From positions 32,476,222-32,540,221 of the forward strand of contig JAQNBH010000003.1 of the NCBI GenBank assembly GCA_028752905.1: DNA of 64,000 bases, read 5' to 3'. The notes under the pieces are model-generated. The model was not told the DNA's origin and did not search any database. It saw only the letters and a program-made list of their open reading frames with translations. The translations under genes and the position numbers were made by a program. This DNA comes from Cladorhizidae sp. MBARI D1340-BT2. Its lineage: Eukaryota; Porifera; Demospongiae; Poecilosclerida; Cladorhizidae. Shown here piece by piece: positions 9,886 through 23,315 of the stretch; position 1 is the stretch's first letter, and each line of letters opens with the position of its first letter.

Positions 9886-11026
9886 GCTCACTCAGAGACA
9901 ACCACATGTCTCCCGTACAGACCTACTCTCTCACTGGTGCCATGAGCTAACTCAGAGGCAACCACATGTCTCCCGTACAGACCTACTCTCTCACTGGTGC
10001 CATGAGCTAACTCAGAGGCAACCACATGTCTCCCGTACAGACCTACTCTCTCACTGGTGCCATGAGCTAACTCATAGGCAACCACATGTCTCCCGTACAG
10101 ATGTACTCTCTCACTCATGCCATGATCTTACTCAGAGGCAACCACATGTCTCCCGTACAGACCTACTCTCTCACTGGTGCCATGAACTAACTCAGAGGCA
10201 ACCACATGTCTCCCGTACAGACCTACACTCTCACTGGTGCCATGAGCTAACTCAGAGGCAACCACATGTCTCCCGTACAGACCTACTCTCTCACTGGTGC
10301 CATGAGCTAACTCAGAGGCAACCACATGTCTCCCGTACAGACCTACACTCTCACTGGTGCCATGAGCTAACTAAGAGGCAACCACATGTCTCCCGTACAG
10401 ACCTACTCTCTCACTGGTGCCATTAGCTAACCCAGATACAATCACATGTCTCCTGTACAGATCTACTCTCTCACTGGTACCATGAGCTAACTCAGAGGCA
10501 ACCACATGTCTCCCGCACAGACGTACTCTCCCACTGGTGCCATGAGCTAACTCAGAGGCAACGACATGTCTCCCATACAGACCTACTCTCCCACTGGTGC
10601 CATGAGCTAACTCAGAGACAACCACATGTCTCCCGTACAGACCTACTCTCTCACTGGTGCCATGAGCTAACTCAGAGTAACCACATGTCTCCCGTACAGA
10701 CCTACTCTCTCACTGGTGCCATGAGCTAACTCAGAGGCAATCACATGTCTCTCGTACAGACCTACTCTCTCACTTGTGCCATGAGCTAACTCAGAGGCAA
10801 CGACATGTCTCCCGTACAGACCTACTCTCCCACTGGTGCCATGAGCTAACTCAGAGACAACCACATGTCTCCCTTACAGACCTATTCTCTCACTGGTGCC
10901 ATAAGCTAACTAAGAGGCAACCACATGTCTCCCGTACAGACCTATTCTCTCACTGGTGCCATGAGCTAACTCAGAGGAAACCACATGTCTCCTGTAGAGA
11001 CCTACTCTCTCACTGGTGCCATGAGC
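9886..11026. repeat. Segmental duplication C, copy 1 (offset 1,379 bp)
   Basis: It matches 11,265-12,405 at a constant 1,379 bp. Shared private states are the 59-bp CAGAGTAACC monomer (10,666 and 12,045), CCTGTAGAGACC, CGCACAGACGTACT and GGCAACGACAT next to CCCATACAG. Between the copies, 11,027-11,264 holds four monomers from another part of the series. Confidence 0.87.
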
Positions 11027-11264
11027 TAACTCAGAGGCAACCACATGTCTCCCGTACAGACCTACTCTCTCACTGGTGCCATTAGCTAACTCAGAGGCAA
11101 CCACATGTCTTCCGTACAGACCTACTCTCTCACTGGTGCCATGAGCTAACTCAGAGGCAACCACATGTCTCCCATACAGACCTACACTCTCACTGGTGCC
11201 ATGAGCTAACTAAGAGGCAACCACATGTCTCCCGTACAGACCTACTCTCTCACTGGTGCCATGA

Positions 11265-12405
11265 GCTAACTCAGAGACAACCACATGTCTCCCGTACAGA
11301 CCTACTCTCTCACTGGTGCCATGAGCTAACTCAGAGGCAACCACATGTCTCCCGTACAGACCTACTCTCTCACTGGTGCCATGAGCTAACTCAGAGGCAA
11401 CCACATGTCTCCCGTACAGACCTACTCTCTCACTGGTGCCATGAGCTAACTCATAGGCAACCACATGTCTCCCGTACAGATGTACTCTCTCACTCATGCC
11501 ATGATCTTACTCAGAGGCAACCACATGTCTCCCGTACAGACCTACTCTCTCACTGGTGCCATGAACTAACTCAGAGGCAACCACATGTCTCCCGTACAGA
11601 CCTACTCTCTCACTGGTGCCATGAGCTATCTCAGAGGCAACCACATGTCTCCCGTACAGACCTACTCTCTCACTGGTGCCATGAGCTAACTCAGAGGCAA
11701 CCACATGTCTCCCGTACAGACCTACACTCTCACTGTTGCCATGAGCTAACTAAGAGGCAACCACATGTCTCCCGTACAGACCTACTCTCTCACTGGTGCC
11801 ATTAGCTAACCCAGATACAATCACATGTCTCCTGTACAGATCTACTCTCTCACTGGTACCATGAGCTAACTCAGAGGCAACCACATGTCTCCCGCACAGA
11901 CGTACTCTCCCACTGGTGCCGTGAGCTAACTCAGAGGCAACGACATCTCTCCCATACAGACCTACTCTCCCACTGGTGCCATGAGCTAACTCAGAGACAA
12001 CCACATGTCTCCCGTACAGACCTACTCTCTCACTGGTGCCATGAGCTAACTCAGAGTAACCACATGTCTCCCGTACAGACCTACTCTCTCACTGGTGCCA
12101 TGAGCTAACTCAGAGGCAATCACATGTCTCTCGTACAGACCTACTCTCTCACTTGTGCCATGAGCTAACTCAGAGGCAACGACATGTCTCCCGTACAGAC
12201 CTACTCTCCCACTGGTGCCATGAGCTAACTCAGAGACAACCACATGTCTCCCTTACAGACCTATTCTCTCACTGGTGCCATAAGCTAACTAAGAGGCAAC
12301 CACATGTCTCCCGTACAGACCTATATTCTCACTGGTGCCATGAGCTAACTCAGAGGAAACCACATGTCTCCTGTAGAGACCTACTCTCTCACTGGTGCCA
12401 TGAGC
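11265..12405. repeat. Segmental duplication C, copy 2
   Basis: This repeats 9,886-11,026 with few changes, for example CCTATATTCTC in place of CCTATTCTC, and ends where copy 1 passes to a plain monomer while this copy continues with CAGAGCTACTCTTTC. Confidence 0.87.
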
Positions 12406-12583
12406 TAACTCAGAGGCAACCACATGTCTCCCGTACAGAGCTACTCTTTCACTGGTGCCATGAGCTAACTTAGAGGCAACCACATGTCTCCCATACAGAC
12501 CTACTCTCTCACTGGTGCCATGAGCTAACTCAGAAGCAACCACATGTCTCCCGTACGGACCTACTCTCCCACTGGTGCCATGA

Positions 12584-12646
12584 GATAACTCAGAGGCAAC
12601 CACATGTCTCCCGTACAGACCTACAACTCTCTCACTGGTGCCATGA
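12584..12646. repeat. 63-bp monomer class (CAA insertion), exemplar
   Basis: Three bases, CAA, are inserted between CCTA and CTCTCTC. Starts of the 14 copies: 1,861; 3,483; 4,671; 12,584; 22,834; 26,064; 28,031; 30,962; 36,962; 45,002; 47,885; 56,895; 62,054; 63,422. It almost always follows the monomer with GTACGGACC and precedes the one with CATGCCTCCC or CTTGCCTCCC. The change keeps both open frames. Confidence 0.93.
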
Positions 12647-13065
12647 GCTAACTCAGAGGCAACCACATGCCTCCCGTACAGACCTACTCTCTCACTGGTG
12701 CCATGAGCTAACTCAGAGGCAACCACATGTCTCCCGTACAGACCTACTCTCCCACTGGTGCCATGAGCTACTTAGAGACAACCACATGTCTCCCGTTCAG
12801 ACCTACTCTCTCACTGGTGCCATGAGCTAACTCAGAGGCAACCACATGTCTCCCGTACAGACCTACTCTCTCAGTGGTGCCATGAGCTAACTCAGAGGCA
12901 ACCACATTTCTCCCGTACAGACCTACTCTCTCACTGGTGCCATGAGCTAACTCAGAGGCAACCACATGTCTCCTGTACAGACCTACTCTCTCACTAGTGC
13001 CATGAGCAAATTCAGAGGCAACCACATCTCTCCTGTACAGACTTACTCTCTCACTGATACCATGA

Positions 13066-13111
13066 GCTAACTCAGAGGAAACCACATGTCTCCCACTCAC
13101 TGGTGCCATGA
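13066..13111. repeat. Unique 46-bp monomer
   Basis: This is the shortest monomer in the array and occurs once. It looks like a 56-bp monomer that lost another 10 bp between CTCCC and ACTCACTGG. It is followed by the usual AACTACGTG monomer, a 60-bp monomer and a 51-bp monomer, so its position in the series is that of the 56-bp class. Confidence 0.9.
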
Positions 13112-14236
13112 GCTAACTCAGAGGCAACTACGTGTCTCCCATACAGACCTACTCTCTCACTGGTGCCATGAGCTAACTCAGAGGCAACCACATGTCTCCC
13201 GTACAGACCTACTCTCTCACTGGTGCCATGAGAGGCAACCACATGTCTCCCGTACAGACCTACACTCTCACTGGTGCCATGAGCTAACTCAGAGGCAACC
13301 ACATGTCTCCCGTACAGACCTATTCTCTCACTGGTGCCATGAGCTAACTCAGAGGAAACCACATGTCTCCTGTACAGACCTACTCTCTCACTGGTGCCAT
13401 GAGCTAACTCAGAGGCAACCACATGTCTCCCGTACAGAGCTACTATCTCACTGGTACCATGAGCTAACTTAGAGGCAACCACATGTCTCCCATACAGACC
13501 TACTCTCTCACTGGTGCCATGAGCTAACTCAGAGGCAACCACATGTCTCCCATACAGACCTACTCACCCACTGGTGCCATGAGCTAACTCAGAGGCAACC
13601 ACATGTCTCCCGTACAGACCTACTCTCTCTCTGGTGCCATGAGCTAACTCAGAGGCAACCACATGCCTCCCGTACAGACCTACTCTCTCACTGGTGCCAT
13701 GAGCTAACTCAGAGGCAACCACATGTCTCCCGCACAGACCTACTCTCCCACTGGTGCCATGAGCTAACTCAGAGGCAACCACATGTCTCCCGTACAGACC
13801 TACTCTCCCACTGGTGCCATGAGCTACTTAGAGACAACCACATGTCTCCCGTTCAGAACTACTCTCCCACTGGTGCCATGAGCTACTTAGAGACAACCAC
13901 ATGTCTCCCGTTCAGAACTACTCTCTCACTGGTCCCATGAGCTAACTCAGAGGCAACCATATGTCTCCCGTACAGACCTACTCTCTCAGTGGTGCCATGA
14001 GCTAACTCAGAGGCAACCACATGTCTCCCGTACAGACCTACTCTCTCACTGGTGCCATGAGCTAACTCAGAGGCAACCACATGTCTCCTGTACAGACCTA
14101 CTCTCTCACTGGTGCCATGAGCAAATTCAGAGGCAACCACATGTCTCCTGTACAGACCTACTCTCTCACTGATACCATGAGCTAACTCAGAGGCAAACAC
14201 ATGTCTCCCGTAAAGACCTACTCACTGGTGCCATGA

Positions 14237-15796
14237 GCTAACTCAGAGGCAACTACGTGTCTCCCATACAGACCTACATACTCTCTCACTGGTGCCATGA
14301 GCTAACTCAGAGGCAACCACATGTCTCCCGTACAGACCTACTCTCTCACTGGTGCCATGAGCTAACTCAGAGGCAACCACAAGTCTCCCGTACAGACCTA
14401 CTCTCTCACTGGTGCCATGAGCTAACTCAGAGGCAACCACATGTCTCCCGTACAGACCTACTCTCTCACTGGAGCCATGAGCTAACTCAGAGGCAACCAC
14501 ATGTCTCCCGTACAGACCTACTCTCTCACTGGTGCCATGAGCTAACTCATAGGCAACCACATGTCTCCCGTACAGATGTACTCTCTCACTGGTGCCATGA
14601 TCTAACTCAGAGGCAACCACATGTCTCCCGTACAGATCTACTCTCTCACTGGTGTCATGAGCTAACTCAGAGGCAACCACATGTCTCCCGTACAGACCTA
14701 CTCTCTCACTGGTGCCATGAGCTAACTCAGAGGCAACCACATGTCTCCCGTACAGACCTACTCTCTCACTGGCGCCATGAGCTAACTCAGAGGCAACCAC
14801 ATGTCTCCCGTACAGACCTACACTCTCACTGGTGCCATGAGCTAACTAAGAGGCAACCACATGTCTCCCGTACAGACCTACTCTCTCACTGGTGCAATTA
14901 GCTAACCCAGAGACAATCACATGTCTCCTGTACAGATCTACTCTCTCACTGGTGCCATGAGCTAACTCAGAGGCAACCACATGTCTCCCGCACAGACCTA
15001 CTCTCCCACTGGTGCCATGAGCTAACTCAGAGGCAACCACATGTCTCCCGCACAGACCTACTCTCCCACTGGTGCCATGAGCTAACTCAGAGGCAACCAC
15101 ATGTCTCCCATACAGACCTACTCTCCCACTGGTGCCATGAGCTAACTCAGAGACAACCACATGTCTCCCGTACAGACCTACTCTCTCACTGGTGCCATGA
15201 GCTAACTCAGAGGCAACCACATGTCTCCCGTACAGACCTACTCTCTCACTGGTGCCATGAGCTAACTCAGAGGCAATCACATGTCTCCCGTACAGACCTA
15301 CTCTCTCACTGGTGCCATGAGCTAACTCAGAGGCAACGACATGTCTCCCGTACAGACCTACTCTCCCACTGGTGCGATGAGCTAACTCAGAGACAACCAC
15401 ATGTCTCCCTTACAGACCTATTCTCTCACTGGTGCCATGAGCTAACTAAGAGGCAACCACATGTCTCCCATACAGACCTATTCTCTCACTGGTGCCATGA
15501 GGTAACTCAGAGGAAACCACATGTCTCCTCTACAGACCTACTCTCTCACTTGTGCCATGAGCTAACTCAGAGGCAACCACATGTCTCCCGTACAGAGCTA
15601 CTCTCTCACTGGTGCCATGAGCTAACTCAGAGGCAACCACATGTCTCCCGTACAGACCTACTCTCTCACTGGTGCCATGAGTTAACTCAGAGGCAACAAC
15701 ATGTCTCCTGTACAGACCTACTCTCTCAATGGTACCATGAGCTAACTCAGAGGCAACCACATGTCTCCTGTACAGACCTACTCACTGGTGCCATGA
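14237..15796. repeat. Satellite block from a 64-bp to a 56-bp monomer
   Basis: The order after the 64-bp monomer closely parallels that after 24,680 and 29,578 (CACAAGTCTCC, CATAGGC, GATCTAAC, GGCGCC, CTACACTCTC, CTAAGAGG, CCCAGAGACAATC). The CCCGCACAG monomer is doubled (14,961-15,020 and 15,021-15,080). The block ends in a 56-bp monomer at 15,741. Confidence 0.8.
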
Positions 15797-15856
15797 ACTA
15801 ACTGAGAGGCAACCACGTGTCTCCCATACAGACCTACTCTCTCACTGGTGCCATGA

Positions 15857-16576
15857 GCTAACTCAGAGGCAACCACATGTCTCCCGTACAGACATACTCT
15901 CTCACTGGTGCCATGAGCTAACTCAGAGGCAACCACATGTCTCCCGTACAGACATACTCTCTCACTGGTGCCATGAGCTAACTCAGAGGCAATCACATGT
16001 CTCCCGTACAGACCTACTCTCTCACTGGTGCCATGAGCTAACTCAGAGGCAACCACATGTCTCCCGTACAGACCTACTCTCTCACTGGTGCCATGAGCTA
16101 ACTCAGAGGCAACCACATATCTCCCGTACAGACCTACTCTCTCACTGGTGCCATGAGCTAACTCAGAGGCAACCACATGTCTCCCGTACAGACCTACTCT
16201 CTCACTGGTGCCATGAGCTAACTCAGAGGCAACCACATGTCACCCGTACAGACCTACTCTCTCACTGGTGTCATGAGCTAACTCAGAGGCAACCACATGT
16301 CTCCCGTACAGACCTACTCTCTCACTGGTGCCATGAGCTAACTCAGAGGCAACCATATGACTCCGGTACAGACCTACTCTCTCACTGGTGCCATGAGCTA
16401 ACTCAGAGGCAACCACATGTCTCCGGTACAGACCTACTCTCTCACTGGTGCCATGAGCTAACTCAGAGGCAACCACATGTCTCCCGTACAGACCTACTCT
16501 CTCAGTGGTGCCATAAGCTAACTCAGAGGCAACCACATGTCTCCCGTACAGACCTACTCTCTCACTGGTGCCATGC
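15857..16576. repeat. Run of near-consensus monomers
   Basis: Twelve consecutive 60-bp monomers lie close to the consensus, with scattered single-base changes such as GACATACTC, CATATGACTCC and CTCCGGTAC. It ends at a 66-bp monomer. Few type-specific markers are present, so it looks like recently homogenised DNA or an older core unit. Confidence 0.8.
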
Positions 16577-16642
16577 GCTAACTCAGAGGCAACCACATGT
16601 CTCCCGTACAGACCTACATGTACTCTCTCACTGGTGCCATGA
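16577..16642. repeat. 66-bp monomer class (CATGTA insertion), exemplar
   Basis: Six bases, CATGTA, are inserted between CCTA and CTCTCTC, creating the 8-bp palindrome TACATGTA. The monomer before it ends GGTGCCATGC instead of CATGA. Starts: 16,577; 19,342; 33,588; 40,367; 50,453; 52,684; 57,903. The insertion is in frame and adds two codons to the open frames. The copies at 50,453, 52,684 and 57,903 share CTATCACAAGTGCC and form a sub-lineage. Confidence 0.92.
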
Positions 16643-17102
16643 GCTAACTCAGAGGCAACCACATGTCTCCCTTACAGACCTACTCTCTCACTGGTGCCAT
16701 GAGCTAACTCAGAGGCAACCACATGTCTCCTGTACAGACCTACTGTCTCACTGGTGCCATGAGCTAACTCAGAGGCAACCACATGTCTCCCGTACAGACC
16801 TACTCTCTCACTGGTGCCATGAGCTAACTCAGAGGCAACCACATGTCTCCCATACAGACCTACTCTCTCACTGGTGCCATGAGCTAACTCAGAGGCAACC
16901 ACATGTCTCCCGTTCAGACCTACTCTCCCACTGGTGCCATGAGCTAACTCAGAGACAACCACATGTCTCCCTTACAGACCTATTCTCTCACTGGTGTCAT
17001 GAGCTAACTAAGAGGCAACCACATGTCTCCCGTACAGACCTATTCTCTCACTGGTGCCATGAGCTAACTCAGAGGAAACCACATGTCTCCTGTACAGACC
17101 TA

Positions 17103-17820
17103 CTCTCTCAGTGGTACCATGAGCTAACTCAGAGGCAACCACATGTCTCCCGTACAGACCTACTCTCTCACTGGTGCCATCAGCTAACTCAGAGGCAATC
17201 ACATGTCTCCTGTACAGACCTACTCTCTCACTGGTGCCATGAGCAAATTCAGAGGCAACCACATGTCTCCTGTACAGACCTACTCTCTCACTGATACCAT
17301 GAGCTAACTCAGAGGCAACCACATGTCTCCCGTACAGACCTACTCACTGGTGCCATGAGCTAACTCAGAGGCAACTACGTGTCTCCCATACAGACCTACA
17401 TACTCTCTCACTGGTGCCATGAGCTAACTCAGAGGCAACCACATGTCTCCCGTACAGACCTACTCTCTCACTGGTGCCATCAGCTAACTCAGAGGCAACC
17501 ACAAGTCTCCCGTACAGACCTACACTCTCACTGGTGCCATGAGCTAACTCAGAGGCAACCACATGTCTCCCGTACAGACCTACTCTCTCACTGGTGCCAT
17601 GAGCTAACTCAGAGGCAACCACATGTCTCCCGTACAGACCTACTCTGTCACTGGTGCCATGAGCTAACTCATAGGCAACCACATGTCTCCCGTACAGACG
17701 TACTCTCTCACTCATGCCATGATCTAACTCAGAAGCAACCACATGTCTCCCGTACAGACCTACTCTCTCACTGGTGCCATGAGCTAACTCAGAGGCAACC
17801 ACATGTCTCCCGTACAGACC
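17103..17820. repeat. Segmental duplication D, copy 1 (offset 839 bp)
   Basis: It matches 17,942-18,659 at a constant 839 bp, with 56- and 64-bp monomers in both (17,303/18,142 and 17,359/18,198). Shared private states are CTCAGTGGTACC, CACAAGTCTCC with CTACACTCTC, CTCTGTCACTGG and CAGAAGCAACC. It begins inside a chimeric monomer (17,063-17,122). Confidence 0.88.
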
Positions 17821-17941
17821 TACTCTCCCACTGGTGCCATGAGCTACTTAGAGACAACCACATGTCTCCCGTTCAGACCTACTCTCTCACTGGTGCCATG
17901 AGCTAACTCAGAGGCAACCACATGTCTCCCGTACAGACCTA

Positions 17942-18659
17942 CTCTCTCAGTGGTACCATGAGCTAACTCAGAGGCAACCACATGTCTCCCGTACAGACCT
18001 ACTCTCTCACTGGTGCCATCAGCTAACTCAGAGGCAATCACATGTCTCCTGTACAGACCTACTCTCTCACTGGTGCCATGAGCAAATTCAGAGGCAACCA
18101 CATGTCTCCTGTACAGACCTACTCTCTCACTGATACCATGAGCTAACTCAGAGGCAACCACATGTCTCCCGTACAGACCTACTCACTGGTGCCATGAGCT
18201 AACTCAGAGGCAACTACGTGTCTCCCATACAGACCTACATACTCTCTCACTGGTGCCATGAGCTAACTCAGAGGCAACCACATGTCTCCCGTACAGACCT
18301 ACTCTCTCACTGGTGCCATCAGCTAACTCAGAGGCAACCACAAGTCTCCCGTACAGACCTACACTCTCACTGGTGCCATGAGCTAACTCAGAGGCAACCA
18401 CATGTCTCCCGTACAGACCTACTCTCTCACTGGTGCCATGAGCTAACTCAGAGGCAACCACATGTCTCCCGTACAGACCTACTCTGTCACTGGTGCCATG
18501 AGCTAACTCATAGGCAACCACATGTCTCCCGTACAGACGTACTCTCTCACTCATGCCATGATCTAACTCAGAAGCAACCACATGTCTCCCGTACAGACCT
18601 ACTCTCTCACTGGTGCCATGAGCTAACTCAGAGGCAACCACATGTCTCCCGTACAGACC
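17942..18659. repeat. Segmental duplication D, copy 2
   Basis: This is almost identical to 17,103-17,820. It begins after a 59-bp CTACTTAG monomer and, unlike copy 1, continues into the CCCAGATACAATC part of the series. Confidence 0.88.
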
Positions 18660-21600
18660 TACTCTCTCACTGGTGCCATGAGCTAACTCAGAGGCAACCA
18701 CATGTCTCCCGTACAGACCTACTCTCTCACTGGTGCCATTAGCTAACCCAGATACAATCACATGTCTCCTGTACAGATTTACTCTCTCACTGGTGCCATG
18801 AGCTAACTCAGAGGCAACCACATGTCTCCCGCACAGACCTACTCTCCCACTGGTGCCATGAGCTAACTCAGAGGCAACCACATGTCTCCCATACAGACCT
18901 ACTCTCCCACTGGTGCCATGAGCTAACTCAGAGATAACCACATGTCTCCCGTACAGACCTACTCTCTCACTGGTGCCATGAGCTAACTCAGAGGCAACCA
19001 CATGTCTCCCGTACAGACCTACTCTCTCATTGGTGCCATGAGCTAACTCAGAGGCAATCACATGTCTCTCGTACAGACCTACTCTCTCACTGGTGCCATG
19101 AGCTAACTAAGAGGCAACGACATGTCTCCCGTACAGACCTACTCTCCCACTGGTGCCATGAGCTAACTCAGAGACAACCACATGTCTCCCTTACAGACCT
19201 ATTCTCTCACTGGTGCCATAAGCTAACTAAGAGGCAACCACATGTCTCCCGTACAGACCTATTCTCTGACTGGTGCCAAGAGCTAACTCAGAGGCAACCA
19301 CATGTCTCCCGTACAGACCTACTCTCTCACTGGTGCCATGCGCTAACTCAGAGGCAACCACATGTCTCCCGTACAGACCTACATGTACTCTCTCACTGGT
19401 GCCATGAGCTAACTCAGAGGCAACCACATGTCTTCCGTACAGACCTACTCTCTCACTGGTGCCATGAGCTAACTCAGAGGCAACCACATGTCTCCTGTAC
19501 AGACCTACTGTCTCACTGGTGCCATGAGCTAACTCAGAGGCAACCACATGTCTTCCGTACAGACCTAGTCTCTCACTGGTGCCATGAGCTAACTCAGAGG
19601 CAACCACATGTCTCCCGTACAGACCTACTCTCTCACTGGTGCCATGAGCTAACTCAGAGGCAACCACATGTCTTCCGTTCAGACCTACTCTCCCACTGGT
19701 GCCATGAGCTAACTCAGAGACAACCACATGTCTCCCTTACAGACCTATTCTCTCACTGGTATCATGAGCTAACTAAGAGGCAACCAAATGTCTCCCGTAC
19801 AGACCTATTCTCTCACTGGTGCCATGAGCTAACTCAGAGGAAACCACATGTCTCCTGTACAGACCTACTCTCTCACTGGTGCCATGAGCTAACTCAGAGG
19901 CAACCACATGTCTCCCGTACAGAGCTACTCTCTCACTGGTGCCATGAGCTAACTTAGAGGCAACCACATGTCTCCCATACAGACCTACTCTCTCACTGGT
20001 GCCATGAGCTAACTCAGAGGCAACCACATGTCTCCCATACAGACCTACTCTCCCACTGGTGCCATGAGCTAACTCAGAGACAACCACATGTCTCCCGTAC
20101 AGACCTACTCTCTCTCTGGTGCCATGAGCTAACTCATAGGCAACCACATGCCTCCCGTACAGAATTACTCTCTCACTGGTGCCATGAGCTAACTCAGAGG
20201 CAACCACATGTCTCACGCACAGCGCACAGACCTACTCTCCCACTGGTGCCTTGAGCTAACCCAGAGGCAACCACATATCTGCCGTACAGACCTACTCTCC
20301 CACTGGTGCCATGAGCTACTTAGAGACAACCACATGTCTCCCGTTCAGACCTACTCTCTCACTGGTGCCATGAGCTAACTCAGAGGCAACCACATGTCTC
20401 CCGTACAGACCTACTCTCTCAGTGGTGCCATGAGCTAACTAATAGGCAACCACATGTCTCCCGTACAGACCTACTCTCTCACTGGTGCCATCAGCTAACT
20501 CAGAGGCAACTACATGTCTCCTGTACAGACCTACTCTCTCACTGGTGCCATGAGCAAATTCAGAGGCAACCACATGTCTCCTGTAGAGACCTACTCTCTC
20601 ACTGATACCATGAGCTAACTCAGAGGCAACCACATGTCTCCCTTACAGACCTACTCACTGGTGCCATGAGCTAACTCAGAGGCAACTACGTGTCTCCCAT
20701 ACAGACCTACATACTCTCTCACTGGTGCCATGAGCTAACTCAGAGGCAACCACATGTCTCCCGTACAGACCTACTCTCTCACTGGTGCCATGAGCTAACT
20801 CAGAGGCAACCACAAGTCTCCCGTACAGACCTACTCTCTCACTGGTGCCATGAGCTAACTCAGAGGCAACCACATGTCTCCCGTACAGACCTACTCTCTC
20901 ACTGGTGCCATGAGCTAACTCAGAGGCAACCACATGTCTCCCGTACAGACCTACTCTCTCACTGGTGCCATGAGCTAACTCATAGGCAATCACATGTCTC
21001 CCGTACAGATGTACTCTCTCACTCATGCCATGATCTAACTCAGAGGCAACCACATGTCTCCCGTACAGACCTACTCTCTCACTGGTGCCATGAGCTAACT
21101 CAGAGGCAACCACATGTCTCCCGTACAGACCTACTCTCTCACTGGTGCCATTAGCTAACTCAGAGGCAACCACATGTCTTCCGTACAGACCTACTCTCTC
21201 ACTGGTGCCATGAGCTAACTCAGAGGCAACCACATGTCTCCCGTACAGACCTACACTCTCACTGGTGCCATGAGCTAACTAAGAGGCAACCACATGTCTC
21301 CCGTACAGACCTACTCTCTCACTGGTGCCATTAGCTAACCCAGATACAATCACATGTCTCCTGTACAGGTCTACTCTCTCACTGGTGCCATGAGCTAACT
21401 CAGAGGCAACCACATGTCTCCCGCAGAGACCTACTCTCCCACTGGTGCCATGAGCTAACTCAGAGGCAACCACATGTCTCCCATACAGACCTACTCTCCC
21501 ACTGGTGCCATGAGCTAACTCAGAGACAACCACATGTCTCCCGTACAGACCTACTCTCTCACTGGTGCCATGAGCTAACTCAGAGGCAACCACATGTCTC

Positions 21601-23315
21601 CCGTACAGACCTACTCTCTCACTGGTGCCATGAGCTAACTCAGAGGCAACCACATGTCTCCCGTACAGACCTACTCTCTCACTGGTGCCATGAGCTAAAT
21701 CATAGGCAACCACATGTCTCCCGTACAGACGTACTCTCTCACTCATGCCATGATCTTACTCAGAGGCAACCACATGTCTCCCGTACAGACCTACTCTCTC
21801 ACTGGTGCCATGAACTAACTCAGAGGCAACCACATGTCTCCCGTACAGACCTACTCTCTCACTGGTGCCATGAGCTAACTCAGAGGCAACCACATGTCTC
21901 CCGTACAGACCTACTCTCTCACTGGTGCCATGAGCTAACTCAGAGGCAACCACATGTCTCCCGTACAGACCTACACTCTCACTGGTGCCATGAGCTAACT
22001 AAGAGGCAACCACATGTCTCCCGTACAGACCTACTCTCTCACTGGTGCCATTAGCTAACCCAGATACAATCACATGTCTCCTGTACAGATCTACTCTCTT
22101 ACTGGTGCCATGAGCTAACTCAGAGGCAACCACATGTCTCCCGCACAGACCTACTCTCCCACTGGTGCCATGAGCTAACTCAGAGGCAACCACATGTCTC
22201 CCATACAGACCTACTCTCCCACTGGTGCCATGAGCTAACTCAGAGACAACCACATGTCTCCCGTACAGACCTACTCTCTCACTGGTGCCATGAGCTAACT
22301 CAGAGGCAACCACATGTCTCCCGTACAGACCTACTCTCTCACTGGTGCCATGAGCTAACTCAGAGGCAATCACATGTCTCTTGTACAGACCTACTCTCTC
22401 ACTTGTGCCATGAGCTAACTCAGAGGCAACGACATGTCTCCCGTACAGACCTACTCTCCCACTGGTGCCATGAGCTAACTCAGAGACAACCACATGTCTC
22501 CCTTACAGACCTATTCTCTCACTGGTGCCATAAGCTAACTAAGAGGCAACCACATGTCTCCCGTACAGACCTATTCTCTCACTGGTGCCATGAGCTAACT
22601 CAGAGGAAACCACATGTCTCCTGTACAGACCTACTCTCTCACTGGTGCCATGAGCTAACTCAGAGGCAACCACATGTCTCCCGTACAGAGCTACTCTTTC
22701 ACTGGTGCCATGAGCTAACTTAGAGGCAACCACATGTCTCCCATACAGACCTACTCTCTCACTGGTGCCATGAGCTAACTCAGAAGCAACCACATGTTTC
22801 CCGTACGGACCTACTCTCCCACTGGTGCCATGAGCTAACTCAGACGCAACCACATGTCTCCCGTACAGACCTACAACTCTCTCACTGGTGCCATGAGCTA
22901 ACTCAGAGGCAACCACATGCCTCCCGTACAGACTTACTCTCTCACTGGTGCCATGAGCTAACTCAGAGGCAACCACATATCTCCCGCACAGACCTACTCT
23001 CCCACTGGTGCCATGAGCTAACTCAGAGGCAACCACATATCTCCCGTACAGACCTACTCTCCAACTGGTGCCATGAGCTACTTAGATACAACCATATGTC
23101 TCCCGTTCAGACCTACTCTCTCACTGGTGCCATGAGCTAACTCAGAGGCAACCACATGTCTCCCGTACAGACCTACTCTCTCAGTGGTGCCATGAGCTAA
23201 CTCAGAGGCAACCACATTTCACCCATACAGACCTACTCTCTCACTGGTGCCATGAGCTAACTCAGAGGCAACCACATGTCTCCTGTACAGACCTACTCTC
23301 TCACTGGTGCCATGA
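18660..23315. repeat. Mixed satellite block with 66-, 67-, 56- and 64-bp monomers
   Basis: In order it holds a CCCAGATACAATC to CCCTTACAG series, a 66-bp monomer (19,342), a 67-bp monomer (20,188), a 59-bp monomer (20,315), a 56/64-bp pair (20,614 and 20,670), a complete 12-monomer unit (21,274-21,993), a second CTAAGAGG entry at 21,994, and the 63-bp monomer at 22,834. Only satellite DNA is present. Confidence 0.85.

Larger units (their letters stand above)
12406..14236. repeat. Rearranged satellite block with 46-bp and doubled 59-bp monomers
   Basis: The series runs through the 63-bp (12,584) and 59-bp (12,767) monomers, then reaches the unique 46-bp monomer (13,066) and a 51-bp monomer (13,232). 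It does not enter the GTAAGGT class but jumps to a CCTATTCTC monomer. Two 59-bp CTACTTAG monomers stand side by side at 13,823 and 13,882. These irregularities point to several local deletions and exchanges. Confidence 0.8.
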
